Shown: piece by piece, positions 47,859 through 56,387 of the stretch
How the letters are laid out: every line of letters starts with the position of its first letter
Position numbering within the stretch: position 1 is the stretch's first letter
Source: Photobacterium arenosum
GTDB lineage: Bacteria; Pseudomonadota; Gammaproteobacteria; Enterobacterales; Vibrionaceae
Direction of reading: 5' to 3'
Length of the DNA: 64,000 nt
Assembly: GCF_014841115.1 (NCBI RefSeq)
Contig: NZ_JACYTP010000005.1
Location: forward strand, 62,001-126,000
The notes under the pieces: model-generated
Database searches by the model: none
The model's input: the letters and a program-made list of their open reading frames with translations, nothing else
Told to the model about the DNA's origin: nothing
Translations under genes and position numbers: made by a program

Positions 47859-47934
47859 TCCCCCTTAGTTCAGTCGGTAGAACGGCGGACTGTTAATCCG
47901 TATGTCGCTGGTTCAAGTCCAGCAGGGGGAGCCA
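47859..47934 (+). tRNA. tRNA-Asn (GTT), copy 2
   Basis: Identical to copy 1 over all 76 nt. Confidence 0.98.
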
Positions 47935-47963
47935 ATTAAATACATTGCTAACGGCAGTGTATG

Positions 47964-48039
47964 TCCTCCAAACTGGTAAGCACTTTGTGCTCAATGTCGC
48001 TGGCCTGGCCGGCCACGTTAAATCCAGCAGGGGGAGCCA
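47964..48039 (+). repeat. Asn-type tRNA-like satellite unit 2 (short form)
   Basis: TCCTCC, hairpin TAAGCAC-TTT-GTGCTCA (one A-C mismatch), ATGTC, GCTGG, CCAGC, AGGGGGAGCCA. It lacks 14 nt of the T-loop insert, as if deleted between two GGCC copies. Confidence 0.8.
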
Positions 48040-48072
48040 AACAGCAAAGCGAAGATTAATCATCTTTGTTCT

Positions 48073-48148
48073 GCCTCGATAGCTCAGTCGGTAGAGCAGA
48101 GGATTGAAAATCCTCGTGTCGGTGGTTCGATTCCGCCTCGAGGCACCA
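48073..48148 (+). tRNA. tRNA-Phe (GAA), copy 3
   Basis: Identical to copy 1 over all 76 nt. Confidence 0.98.
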
Positions 48149-48185
48149 TATTAAAAAGTGCTTGGGTAATGCCTGTAAGATTATG

Positions 48186-48249
48186 TTTTCGCTTTGCGAA
48201 AATGTGTCGGTCCCTGGCCGGGCGCGGTAGATTCCGCCTCGAGGCACCA
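48186..48249 (+). repeat. Phe-type tRNA-like satellite unit 3 (divergent 5' part)
   Basis: Hairpin TTTTCGC-TTT-GCGAAAA in place of TTGTCGC-GAT-GCGACAA: both stem strands changed so pairing is kept. The 45 nt from TGTCGGT to CCA are identical to the other Phe units. The ATGGTGC start is not conserved. Confidence 0.85.
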
Positions 48250-48255
48250 TACAAT

Positions 48256-48331
48256 TCCCCCTTAGTTCAGTCGGTAGAACGGCGGACTGTTAATCCGTAT
48301 GTCGCTGGTTCAAGTCCAGCAGGGGGAGCCA
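48256..48331 (+). tRNA. tRNA-Asn (GTT), copy 3
   Basis: Identical to copy 1; starts only 6 nt after the satellite CCA. Confidence 0.98.
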
Positions 48332-48360
48332 ATTAAATACATTGCTAACGGCAGTGTATG

Positions 48361-48450
48361 TCCTCCAACCTGGTGAGCACTTTGTGCTCAATGTCGCTGG
48401 CCTGGCCGGCCGCACCTAGTCGGCCACGTTAAGTCCAGCAGGGGGAGCCA
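48361..48450 (+). repeat. Asn-type tRNA-like satellite unit 3
   Basis: TCCTCC, hairpin TGAGCAC-TTT-GTGCTCA, ATGTC, full GGCC-type T-loop insert and tRNA-Asn 3' end with CCA; nearly identical to unit 1. Confidence 0.85.
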
Positions 48451-48459
48451 CTTTAGAAG

Positions 48460-48485
48460 CCCTGGTCGAAAGACCGGGGTTTTTC
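48460..48485 (+). terminator. tRNA operon 1 terminator
   Basis: CCCTGGTC-GAAA-GACCGGGG hairpin with a GNRA loop, then TTTTTCTTT, 10 nt after the last satellite. Confidence 0.92.
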
Positions 48486-48902
48486 TTTATCTGTCACTGT
48501 GAACACTACAGACAAAATCATTCCTCCTTTAGCCTTCTGTGAACTGACATACTGAATGCTGCGCATTCATTGTCGCTGGCCTGTCCATGCGCATCTGGTC
48601 GGCCACGTTAACACCAGCAGATACATCTATCACTAAGCCGCCCGGACGCGCTGTATAACCTCCCTGCCCGCTTTTCATTTACCCGACTGAATGACTGTTA
48701 TGGTCTCTATCAATGAGTCAAAGCAGCCGCAGCGTGTAAGAAACCAGCTTTTAGTCCCAAGTATTTAATACGCGATGCAAATTATCATACAAGCTTTTGA
48801 GTCACTTCCCTTATTTACATTCCATGAATTGCCTGTTGAGCACTCTTCGTCCAAACCCTTAGATGCAATTACGCACTTTTCGACTTGTTTTAAGGAGAGA
48901 AA
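48486..48902. other. 417-bp region tRNA operon 1 to LPMO gene
   Basis: Contains an orphan Asn-type satellite (48553-48620), beyond the tRNA terminator. The rest has no ORF; no sure promoter for the LPMO gene was found. AAGGAGAG lies directly before the LPMO start. Confidence 0.6.
48553..48620 (+). repeat. Orphan Asn-type satellite without tRNA 3' end
   Basis: Triloop hairpin TGAATGC-TGC-GCATTCA (17 nt), TTGTC, T-stem GCTGG / CCAGC, and a GGCC-bounded insert with the inner palindrome ATGCGCAT. The acceptor strand and CCA are replaced by AGATACA. It stands alone behind the operon terminator. Confidence 0.75.
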
Positions 48903-50069
48903 ATGTTAGTTCAATACGCTTCATGGAGGAAAGGGCTGCTGTGCCTTGGTATCACTTCGGTGATCAGCTCACTGTCAGCCACAGCTCACGCGCATGGATA
49001 CATGGACTATCCACCGGCCAGGCAGGAAATCTGCGATCGTGACGGTGGCTACTGGGATACAACAGACGGTTCAACAATTCCAAACGCCGCCTGCCGCGCC
49101 GCCTTTTTACAATCAGGCTGGTATCCTTTTATCCAAAAGCCTGAGTTTGCCCGGCTGGTGTCAGATTACAATAATCAGGCTGCTGTCGAACAAGCCATTC
49201 CAGATGGCTCACTGTGTTCAGGTGCCGATAACAAAAAGTCCGGCATCGTTCTCCCTTCCCCTTACTGGCAGAAAACCCTGGTGGATCTCACTGACAATGG
49301 CCAGCTGACACTGCTTTACCGTGCTGAAACACCGCACAGCCCCAGCTTCTGGAAGTTCTATCTGAGCAAGCCTGGTTTTGACAGCGCGGCGCAATCTCTC
49401 GCCTGGGCGGATCTGGATCTGGTGGCAGAAGTGGGTAATATACCGACCACTACAATTAATGGCCTGAAGTATTACCAGATGACGATCACCCTGCCGACTG
49501 ATCGTACCGGAGATGCGGTACTGTTCACACGCTGGCAGCGCGTAGACCCGGCAGGAGAAGGTTTCTATAACTGTAGTGATATCCGCTTTGCAGGTACAGG
49601 CACCGGACAACCGGGTAACTGGACCAGCGCGGGCGCTTATGTCAAAGCAACAGACACTGCACAGCCCGGAGAGTCAGCCTGGTTCCGTATTTTTGACCAC
49701 AATGGTCAGGAAACCGTATCAGAGCAGTTAGCCATTACTACCGCCAACCAGTCTCAGGCTGTGTGGGCAGAAACTCTGGCTACCACAATCAATCAGGCTT
49801 ATCCGCAAACGGTGCAGGTTGGCAAACAAGACACTAACGGTGCCATTACTTTTGATACTCAGGATCTCTTTGGTAACCAGGTTTTCCTGAACAATCAGGA
49901 ACACACCTACCAGCTTGATATAAAAGTGATACCGGCCGCCCCTGACTGGATCGCAACCAAAGCCTATGTAGCTGGCGACAAAGTCATCTATCAGGGCCTG
50001 CTCTACACGGCTAAATGGTGGACAAAAGGAGACCAGCCCGGTCAGTCCGATGTCTGGCAGCTAAACTAA
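48903..50069 (+). CDS. Chitin-active lytic polysaccharide monooxygenase (AA10), GbpA-like
   Basis: Secreted copper enzyme that cleaves crystalline chitin oxidatively, 388 aa. The signal peptide ends at A30 so that H31 (HGYMDYPPAR) becomes the N-terminal histidine; with H145 (AETPHSPSFWKFY) it makes the copper histidine brace. The AA10 domain spans about 31-230 and is followed by a GbpA-like middle domain (about 255-340) and a C-terminal CBM5/12-type chitin-binding module (347-388, AYVAGDKVIYQGLLYTAKWW). Shorter than V. cholerae GbpA, with one middle domain fewer. Perfect ribosome site. Confidence 0.93.
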   Translation: MLVQYASWRKGLLCLGITSVISSLSATAHAHGYMDYPPARQEICDRDGGYWDTTDGSTIPNAACRAAFLQSGWYPFIQKPEFARLVSDYNNQAAVEQAIPDGSLCSGADNKKSGIVLPSPYWQKTLVDLTDNGQLTLLYRAETPHSPSFWKFYLSKPGFDSAAQSLAWADLDLVAEVGNIPTTTINGLKYYQMTITLPTDRTGDAVLFTRWQRVDPAGEGFYNCSDIRFAGTGTGQPGNWTSAGAYVKATDTAQPGESAWFRIFDHNGQETVSEQLAITTANQSQAVWAETLATTINQAYPQTVQVGKQDTNGAITFDTQDLFGNQVFLNNQEHTYQLDIKVIPAAPDWIATKAYVAGDKVIYQGLLYTAKWWTKGDQPGQSDVWQLN

Positions 50070-50076
50070 CCGGAGT

Positions 50077-50108
50077 ATGGGTGGTATGCACTATACAATA
50101 CCACCCAT
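50077..50108 (+). terminator. LPMO gene terminator
   Basis: Perfect 11-bp stem ATGGGTGGTAT / ATACCACCCAT, 10-nt loop, then TTTCC, 8 bp after the stop. Confidence 0.8.
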
Positions 50109-50292
50109 TTCCTGCTCTGCGATACCCGCCGGCACAGGCTCTCCCGCTATTGTTATATCAATCAGTAACCATAATTCATTCAAAAGGTAAATAGCGAAAA
50201 CTTTTCCTCTTAAGCCAGATCATGTTTTGCCACTTTCCTTCTCTGAACGCCTGGCAACCTGAATTACTATTTTTTCACGATGAAAAATAACT

Positions 50293-50315
50293 CCTCCTCA
50301 CCACATGTCAGGAGG
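50293..50315 (+). promoter_or_regulatory. Hairpin that can mask the leader ORF ribosome site
   Basis: CCTCCT (50293-50298) is fully complementary to the AGGAGG ribosome site (50310-50315); loop of 11 nt. Pairing would hide the site of the 8-codon leader ORF and, through coupling, of the chemoreceptor gene. Confidence 0.5.
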
Positions 50316-50321
50316 CCTCTT

Positions 50322-50348
50322 ATGCATTACCAAGAGACCAGGGAATGA
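50322..50348 (+). CDS. Eight-codon leader ORF coupled to chemoreceptor gene
   Basis: ATG at 50322, 6 nt after a perfect AGGAGG, encodes MHYQETRE and stops with TGA at 50346-50348, overlapping the chemoreceptor ATG as ATGA. The frame differs from the chemoreceptor (offset 23 nt). The chemoreceptor itself has only AGGGA touching its ATG, so it may depend on ribosomes finishing this ORF. Too short to judge by codon use. Confidence 0.5.
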   Translation: MHYQETRE

Positions 50349-51970
50349 AACTCAGGACACAAACATATTGGCTATCCGGCATCATACTGTTCGCATTGTT
50401 ATTTATTATGATAACTGGCCTGTGGACGCTGCGAATGGCCAGCAATCAGGATAATGAATCCAGAGTCACGCAGTTATTTAACAGCACTTACAATATCCTG
50501 ACTGAAATTGAGAAGATGTCTAAGGAAGGCATTCTCGATGAGCCTCAGGCCAAAGCACTGGCGACCCGCCTGTTGCAAAAAAATATCTATAAAGACAATG
50601 AATATGTCTACGTGGCTGACAGCAAGCTGATGTTTATTGCTGCGCCGCTGGATCCTCAGCTGCACGGCACCAGCTTCCATGACTTCAAAGACGGCAAAGG
50701 TAACAGTGTCGGTAACATTCTCAAGCAGGCTGTGGCAACAGGCGGGGGCAAGCTCGCTCATTATACCTGGACCCAGAAACAACCCGACGGCAGCATTGAA
50801 GAAAAATTATCTATCGCCCGCCAGACGCCATACTGGGGCTGGTATGTAGGTACCGGCATCGGCTTCAACGAAGTCAATCAGCGTTTCTGGTCAGCCGCTA
50901 GCTGGAAGCTCATCTTATGTCTGTTCATCACGATAACCATTCTCAGCGTCTTGATTTTTGCCAGTAAACGCATTATTAACCTGCTGGGCGGCGAACCCGA
51001 CGATGTGCAAGCCGCAGTCCAGGCCGTGGCCGATGGCAAGATCACCACGCATTTTGCACACCGGGCAGAGCCGGGCAGCATCTACTATGCCGTCCAGACC
51101 ATGAGCCTGTCTCTGGCGGAATTAATCAATAATCTGAAGCAATCCATGTCGGCACTGCACAGCGAAATAGATCAGGTTTCGTCGCGTTCCGGTATTATTA
51201 CCGGCCTGACAGACAGCCAGCAGCAGTCTACCGTCATGATAGCCACCGCGATGACGGAAATGGCCTCTTCAGCGAATAATGTCGCCGAGTCGGCCAGCGA
51301 AACAGCCAGCAATACCGAGCGTGCCGATCAGCAAAGCCAGGTCACTCAGAACCTGATCCTCTCTACTGTCGATAATATTCAGGGACTGGCCGATCAATTA
51401 GGCATCGCCAGCCAGGCCGTTTCTCATCTGGATACCGAAGTGAACAGTATCGCCAGAGTGCTGGAGGTCATCGGTGATATCGCTGAGCAGACAAACCTGC
51501 TGGCCTTGAATGCCGCCATCGAAGCGGCCAGAGCCGGAGAGCAGGGACGCGGTTTTGCGGTCGTGGCCGATGAGGTTCGAAATCTGGCCGGTCGCACGCA
51601 AAACAGCACCAAGGAAATTCAGCAAATGATCAGCCGCCTGCAAAGCGGCTCGCGCAATGCCATTCAAACCATGGAAACCTGTGCCGAGACCAGCCAGTCC
51701 ACGGTGCTGCAATCCCAGGAAGCCTCAGATGCACTGAACCAGATAGTCGCAGCCCTGGAAAGCATTACCGAAATGAGTCATCAGATTGCCGCCGCAGCCG
51801 CCGAGCAGACGCAGGTTAGTGACGATATCTCAGCGCGCATCAATATGATTGAAGAAAACGGCAACCAGCTGTCTGACGTGGTTAATCAAAGCCATAGCAG
51901 TACCCGCTCGCTCACCAGTCTGTATCAGGAACTGGAGCAGTGGACACAGAAGTTTACTTTAAAATCCTGA
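50345..51970 (+). CDS. Methyl-accepting chemotaxis protein, single Cache sensor
   Basis: Chemoreceptor of 541 aa. Membrane helix at about 10-29; periplasmic sCache_2-type domain about 35-185 with the signature [26 protein letters not shown] and [12 protein letters not shown]; second helix about 188-208; HAMP-like linker; signalling tip ([18 protein letters not shown]) at about 376-415. sCache_2 sensors often bind small carboxylates; the ligand here is unknown. Located next to the LPMO gene, so a role in approach to chitin is possible but unproven. Translation is probably coupled to the small ORF at 50322. Confidence 0.92.
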   Translation: MKLRTQTYWLSGIILFALLFIMITGLWTLRMASNQDNESRVTQLFNSTYNILTEIEKMSKEGILDEPQAKALATRLLQKNIYKDNEYVYVADSKLMFIAAPLDPQLHGTSFHDFKDGKGNSVGNILKQAVATGGGKLAHYTWTQKQPDGSIEEKLSIARQTPYWGWYVGTGIGFNEVNQRFWSAASWKLILCLFITITILSVLIFASKRIINLLGGEPDDVQAAVQAVADGKITTHFAHRAEPGSIYYAVQTMSLSLAELINNLKQSMSALHSEIDQVSSRSGIITGLTDSQQQSTVMIATAMTEMASSANNVAESASETASNTERADQQSQVTQNLILSTVDNIQGLADQLGIASQAVSHLDTEVNSIARVLEVIGDIAEQTNLLALNAAIEAARAGEQGRGFAVVADEVRNLAGRTQNSTKEIQQMISRLQSGSRNAIQTMETCAETSQSTVLQSQEASDALNQIVAALESITEMSHQIAAAAAEQTQVSDDISARINMIEENGNQLSDVVNQSHSSTRSLTSLYQELEQWTQKFTLKS

Positions 51971-51992
51971 CCCGCCAGCCCTGAACACACCG

Positions 51993-52013
51993 AACCCCAC
52001 CTACAGTGGGGTT
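51993..52013. terminator. Bidirectional terminator, chemoreceptor / DUF1566 operon
   Basis: Eight-bp stem AACCCCAC / GTGGGGTT with loop CTACA between convergent genes. Confidence 0.7.
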
Positions 52014-52041
52014 TGGATGTTTTGCGACATCACAGAGTGAA

Positions 52042-52605
52042 TTACTGCGCGTTATCACTCACCAGCAAGACCCCGAACTCAAAATCCTGATAGCCGTAAT
52101 GCACCACAGTGCCATCGCTGATACCAAAGGTCAGTATGGTCTGGCTTTGCGCATGGGGTGTCGACGACCAGACAGTCGCAGTCATGGCCCACTGCTCATC
52201 TTCAGTACGGATCAGTCCCGGAAACGCCTTCAGATTCACCGCAGGAGCCAGACAGGCCACTTCGCGCAGACTGGCCAGCTCTTTGATGTTGGGCATCCGC
52301 CAGCCTGACACGCCATCAATCACAGCGCCTTTCTCATTAAGATCAATCTGGAACAAAGCTTTCTTCCAGCTGTAGGCTTCCGGTGTGCCCTCACAGGTTT
52401 GCGTTTGCTGATCCCAGCGGGTCCCCAGCAGGCAGCGGCGCCAAACCAGATTGGTTTGCAAATCCGTCACTGTGCCAGTGCCATTCTCTTTAAAGCGGAT
52501 ATCCGGCGCACTGCCCGGGATATCCTGATAGCAGGACTGAAATGCTGCCATCGCATTGGCGGAGCACAGAGTACACAACAGCGCACCAACAATTTTTTTC
52601 AACAT
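52042..52605 (-). CDS. Secreted DUF1566 (Lcl-type) protein
   Basis: Protein of 187 aa with a signal peptide (cleavage after ANAMA, about residue 18) and one DUF1566/Lcl C-terminal domain: DLQTNLVWRRC, SGWRMPNIKELASL, and WSSTPH near the end. Such domains resemble C-type-lectin-like sulfatase-modifying folds and occur in surface proteins that may bind ligands; no catalytic residues are evident. The ATG at 52605 has AAGGA 9 nt upstream. Last of four closely spaced genes, 11 bp after the preceding stop. Confidence 0.82.
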   Translation of the reverse strand: MLKKIVGALLCTLCSANAMAAFQSCYQDIPGSAPDIRFKENGTGTVTDLQTNLVWRRCLLGTRWDQQTQTCEGTPEAYSWKKALFQIDLNEKGAVIDGVSGWRMPNIKELASLREVACLAPAVNLKAFPGLIRTEDEQWAMTATVWSSTPHAQSQTILTFGISDGTVVHYGYQDFEFGVLLVSDNAQ

Positions 52606-52616
52606 GGTTTGATTCC

Positions 52617-54065
52617 TTATTCTGCGACCATACGAACGGCCATCACATTCGGTGACAGACACTCTTCACCCGGCACACAGAGTGCCTGATATGCCGTTAA
52701 CTCACCCAGTCCTGTTCCACCGTCAGCACCGCTCATCTGAGTCAGGTAAGTAATCGCTTTGCCGGCGGTGTAACCCGGATCAGTCCGCAGCAGAGTCGAA
52801 GACCAGTAGAAACCATAGGGCAGATCGTCGCTGCCGATAGTCTGATCGTTGAAGAACCGCACCTTCAGACCATAGGTGTTGCCTGCCGCATCCGTCGCCG
52901 TTTCACCGAAATCCAGCAGATCATACTGCTCATTCATGGTCGGCAACCGCCAGCTGGTTTGGCCGCAGTAGCCGGAGGTATTCAGTTTCTCGCTGTACGC
53001 CTGCGTGGTACAGGCTGCCAGATGATCTGCGCTGCACGAAGCCAGTGCAATTTCATTGGCATGGGGAGTAATAGTCTCGGTTTCCAGTGCAAACACACGA
53101 TGCTTGTCACGGAACGAGGTTTTGTCATCGGCTTTGACTTCCCAGATCAGCCCGGTTCGCTCATCTTTGACACAGTGCCAGCGGGCACTGTCTGGCGGCA
53201 GCGGCTGCCCCTTCTCGTCCAGCTTGGTGAATTTAAAACCGCCGTCAGTCACATCCAGGCCGAAGCTGGCATCCTGACCCGGTGTACCGCTGTCAGGCTG
53301 ATCGGACATTTGCCCGCTCGACAGATTGAGGTGCTGCACCATGCCGGTATCATTGAGCGCTTTGCCGGACATCCGGCCCAGCGCCACTATTTCCTGGATC
53401 TGGCTGGCACTCAGCGTGCCGGCCAGCAGATCCGGGCCGTAAGTCACCAGGCCTTTGGCTGCCCCGGCAACCGCGGCAGCATAATCGTCACTGCCGGCAC
53501 CCAGTAGCCCGAACAGCGCCACCATCTGAGTGTCCAGCTCAGCCAGAGCCACAACATCACTGCTGGCCAGCAGATCCGTCGGCGGGGTTATCCCCAGAGC
53601 TTTGAGCTTATGGCTGACCGCTGCAACGGCGGCATCCAGACTGGCGCCAGCCAGCATTTCACCCATGACCAGCGTAGTCACTCCATTGATCAGGATGAAA
53701 GCATTCTCACGGGCTGCCGGTGCCGCCAGACTCAGAGGTGACGATACCGAGGAGCGGGCCGAGACCGCCGGACCGGTCTGAACCAGCAAAGGGGAAGTTT
53801 TCACCCGGATATCAGCGCTGGTCAGGGTGAAGTTATACTGATTGGAGCTGACCGAAGGTTCATCGGATCCGCACGCCCAGTCGCGGTTGATATCGGCACA
53901 CACCGTCATCGGCAGGCCAAGATTTGACGACGATACGCGCCCGCTGACGTCATAAAGCGGCAAATCCTGATCATCGGCCTTGCTGCTGCCAGAACCTGAG
54001 CCATTACATCCGCTCAGGGCCATGGTCAGCGCAACCGGCAATGCTGCTAGTTGTAAAGATTTCAT
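52617..54065 (-). CDS. Lipoprotein with C-terminal DUF1566 domain
   Basis: Protein of 482 aa from ATG 54065 (MKSLQLAALPVAL). Lipobox ALSGC near residue 20 followed by NGSGSGSS, so probably an outer-membrane lipoprotein. The middle (about 30-260) is Ala/Leu-rich, with DVSGRVSSSNLGLPMTVCADIN at its start (quoted in part), a pattern seen in large Vibrio/Shewanella surface lipoproteins. The C-terminal part (about 290-480) is a DUF1566 domain (ERTGLIWEVK, SWRLPTMNEQYDLLD, YWSSTLL). Starts 7 bp after the metalloprotease stop. Confidence 0.82.
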   Translation of the reverse strand: MKSLQLAALPVALTMALSGCNGSGSGSSKADDQDLPLYDVSGRVSSSNLGLPMTVCADINRDWACGSDEPSVSSNQYNFTLTSADIRVKTSPLLVQTGPAVSARSSVSSPLSLAAPAARENAFILINGVTTLVMGEMLAGASLDAAVAAVSHKLKALGITPPTDLLASSDVVALAELDTQMVALFGLLGAGSDDYAAAVAGAAKGLVTYGPDLLAGTLSASQIQEIVALGRMSGKALNDTGMVQHLNLSSGQMSDQPDSGTPGQDASFGLDVTDGGFKFTKLDEKGQPLPPDSARWHCVKDERTGLIWEVKADDKTSFRDKHRVFALETETITPHANEIALASCSADHLAACTTQAYSEKLNTSGYCGQTSWRLPTMNEQYDLLDFGETATDAAGNTYGLKVRFFNDQTIGSDDLPYGFYWSSTLLRTDPGYTAGKAITYLTQMSGADGGTGLGELTAYQALCVPGEECLSPNVMAVRMVAE

Positions 54066-54072
54066 CTGACTC

Positions 54073-56376
54073 TCACTTATTATCGACATTCGATTGACGG
54101 CGTCTCAGCAACGCCATCACAGCACCAAACAACAGACTGAACAGCCCAAGCGAGCCACCACCGGACGCACTTGGCTTGTCAGGCTGCGTTGTGTTGTCTG
54201 CGGTTGGTTTATCCTCCGGTTTCGCTGCGCTGTCGGTTTCACCGCAGTCAAACCCAGTTACTGCCCCGATTCCCCAGGATCTGAGCTGGCCGCTCTGTCC
54301 CGTGACTCTGTCAGTCACTTCCAGCACCCAGTTACCCGCCATAGGTTCGCCCTGCAACTGCGCCAGTGCCGGCGTATTGCTGAGCGTGAAGGTGTAGCTT
54401 TTGTCCGTCAGCGGATAAGCCTGGTAGTCCAGCAGAGAAAAACTCCGGCCTGAAGGCGTACGGATCACCACCTTCAGATCGGAAAAACGGGTATGAGAAA
54501 CAGACAGCTGAATACCGAAATCATGAGAGACACTGGCGGCGTCTTCAGGCACGCTGAGCGCGAACAGCGCTTCTCCCAGCAGTATCTTACCGCCTCCGTT
54601 GATCTGACGGGCATCCGGCAGCGCCTGATTCAGTTGCTGCAGGGGTTGCGACAAGACAGGCACGCCATAGCTGAAACTCAGCTGCTGCTGGCTGCTTTGC
54701 GTTTGTTGTGCCGGATCGGCGGTGACACTGATGTCCGCCGTCAGCGCAATGCTTTCCCCGCACTGCAGCGCCTGCGGGATACGGATCAGCTCATTGACCC
54801 GGCTGATCGCACCGGCAGCCAGGTGATCAGCAGCAACTACCTGATGCCAGTTCAGTGCAGGTATCGCCAGTTCAGCACGAAACGCCGCCAGTGTCTGCTC
54901 GCTGGCGTTAACCAGAGCAACAGACAGCTGAGTCTGATTATTGTCTGTCACCGCCAGCGCCGAAGCGGCCTGATCCAGCACCACGGCATCGCGCAAAATG
55001 CCATGATGCCTGAATCTGCCGGCCAGCCAGCTGGCATAGCTTTTCTGCGGATAGAGGCGCTGCGCTGCGTCAACAGTGGACCGGGCCAGATCGTTCATCT
55101 TCATGCCAAAGCCCATCCCGGCCATCCCTTCGAGCACCACGCGGTTAAATTCATCAAACGCCGCTTCGCCATAGACGGCTTCGGCCTGTTTCAGAGTCTG
55201 AAACAAAGGCGTCGACCACAGCTGATCCCCCAGGGTGCCGAACACAGAAACATGCGCCCGGTATTCCATTTCAGGGTAATAGCGCGCTTCCTGATCATTG
55301 AGCGAGCGCCGCGATTTCAGCGCACCGACCGCGCCGTCCCAGTTGGCAAACACATCCAGCTCAAAGCGTTCGCTGCGATCCCGCTGCCCCCAGAAGCTGT
55401 AAGCTCCGGCCCAGTAATCGCCAAAACCTTCACCTATGGCTTCGCTGTCTCCGCCTTTCCAGTCCGGAACCAGTTGATAGTTAATGGCATGCCCGAATTC
55501 ATGCAGCACCACGTCGGCATCCTCACTGTCCGGGACACCACCAACTCCCATCGCCAGGATCCCGGCATCTGTCAGGTAAGTGGAGTTATTGGTACTCTGG
55601 CCCTGCGCATCGATTTTCAGCGGGGCGTGAAACACGGCCAACTCACCGCGAAAACCCAGGCTTTCGAGGTACTGCAGCGAATGATCCAGGTGGTAAAACG
55701 CATTGACATCCCGAAACGCCGCGTCCTGGCGAGTAAAAGCAAAACCTTCGCTATCAGCCACTGACACCAGCCCCTGCTGCGGCCCGAGCGCCAGATCTGT
55801 GATGTCGGTAATATCGACCGCCATCACCCTGTCGTTGGCCAGATACAGCTGACCATCCTTGCGGGTCACCTCGACACCTGTGACCCTTTGATAGGCTTCT
55901 GCCGGAATCACAACCTCATCGACATTGGCATGGCCGGCTTCAAGCGCCCGCCCCGTTGCGGTGCGCGGATCCGGATCAAACACTGTCATGGCCGTCTGAA
56001 CCCTCTCGCCCTCCGGCGGCGTCAGCAAGGTGTGCGGCCGGGGTGGCAGCGGCTGGTTCAGAGCGCAGTTTGCCGTTTCATCCAGCAAGGTGTTGAAAAC
56101 ACGGTACAACTGGCCGTGCTGATCTGTGGTCACCACAATCGCACCTTCACAGGGCCGGTCCAGAGCGTCTTGCTGAACAAAATTGTAATGGCTGCCCAGC
56201 AGGCTCTGGCGGGTGTAACGCAGCGCCAGCGACTCTGTGTGCAGATAGCGAGACTGCACATACGCCAGCGCCGCATCACTGTCATGAATCGCAACAGTAT
56301 CAATCGGATAGAGCAGATGCTGAGCCTGAGCCTGGCTGCAGAGCAGCGCGGCCGTCGTCAGAAAATATCGTCTCAT
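54073..56376 (-). CDS. Secreted gluzincin metalloprotease with P-domain and GlyGly-CTERM tail
   Basis: Protein of 767 aa. Signal peptide (AAALLCSQAQA type, cleavage near residue 18); an N-terminal propeptide-like region; zinc motif HEFGH at 292-296 with the third ligand E316 in GEGFGD, the HExxH-x19-E layout of fungalysin/thermolysin-like gluzincins. A P-domain (proprotein convertase type) runs from about 600 to 715 (DLKVVIRTPSGRSFSLLDY, GNWVLEVTD). The tail 736-767 (SGGGSLGLF, hydrophobic stretch, RRR) is a GlyGly-CTERM signal, normally cut by rhombosortase and exported through the type II system. Second gene of the operon behind a TonB receptor; ribosome site AAGGAAAG. Confidence 0.86.
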   Translation of the reverse strand: MRRYFLTTAALLCSQAQAQHLLYPIDTVAIHDSDAALAYVQSRYLHTESLALRYTRQSLLGSHYNFVQQDALDRPCEGAIVVTTDQHGQLYRVFNTLLDETANCALNQPLPPRPHTLLTPPEGERVQTAMTVFDPDPRTATGRALEAGHANVDEVVIPAEAYQRVTGVEVTRKDGQLYLANDRVMAVDITDITDLALGPQQGLVSVADSEGFAFTRQDAAFRDVNAFYHLDHSLQYLESLGFRGELAVFHAPLKIDAQGQSTNNSTYLTDAGILAMGVGGVPDSEDADVVLHEFGHAINYQLVPDWKGGDSEAIGEGFGDYWAGAYSFWGQRDRSERFELDVFANWDGAVGALKSRRSLNDQEARYYPEMEYRAHVSVFGTLGDQLWSTPLFQTLKQAEAVYGEAAFDEFNRVVLEGMAGMGFGMKMNDLARSTVDAAQRLYPQKSYASWLAGRFRHHGILRDAVVLDQAASALAVTDNNQTQLSVALVNASEQTLAAFRAELAIPALNWHQVVAADHLAAGAISRVNELIRIPQALQCGESIALTADISVTADPAQQTQSSQQQLSFSYGVPVLSQPLQQLNQALPDARQINGGGKILLGEALFALSVPEDAASVSHDFGIQLSVSHTRFSDLKVVIRTPSGRSFSLLDYQAYPLTDKSYTFTLSNTPALAQLQGEPMAGNWVLEVTDRVTGQSGQLRSWGIGAVTGFDCGETDSAAKPEDKPTADNTTQPDKPSASGGGSLGLFSLLFGAVMALLRRRQSNVDNK

Positions 56377-56387
56377 TGCGGCTTTCC

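Noticed and set aside
54493..55764. 423-codon open frame opposite the metalloprotease gene, and a similar 414-codon frame (58962-60206) opposite the exported peptidase
   Set aside because: Long antisense frames are expected in GC-rich codon positions; both coding strands carry clear catalytic motifs, the antisense frames none.
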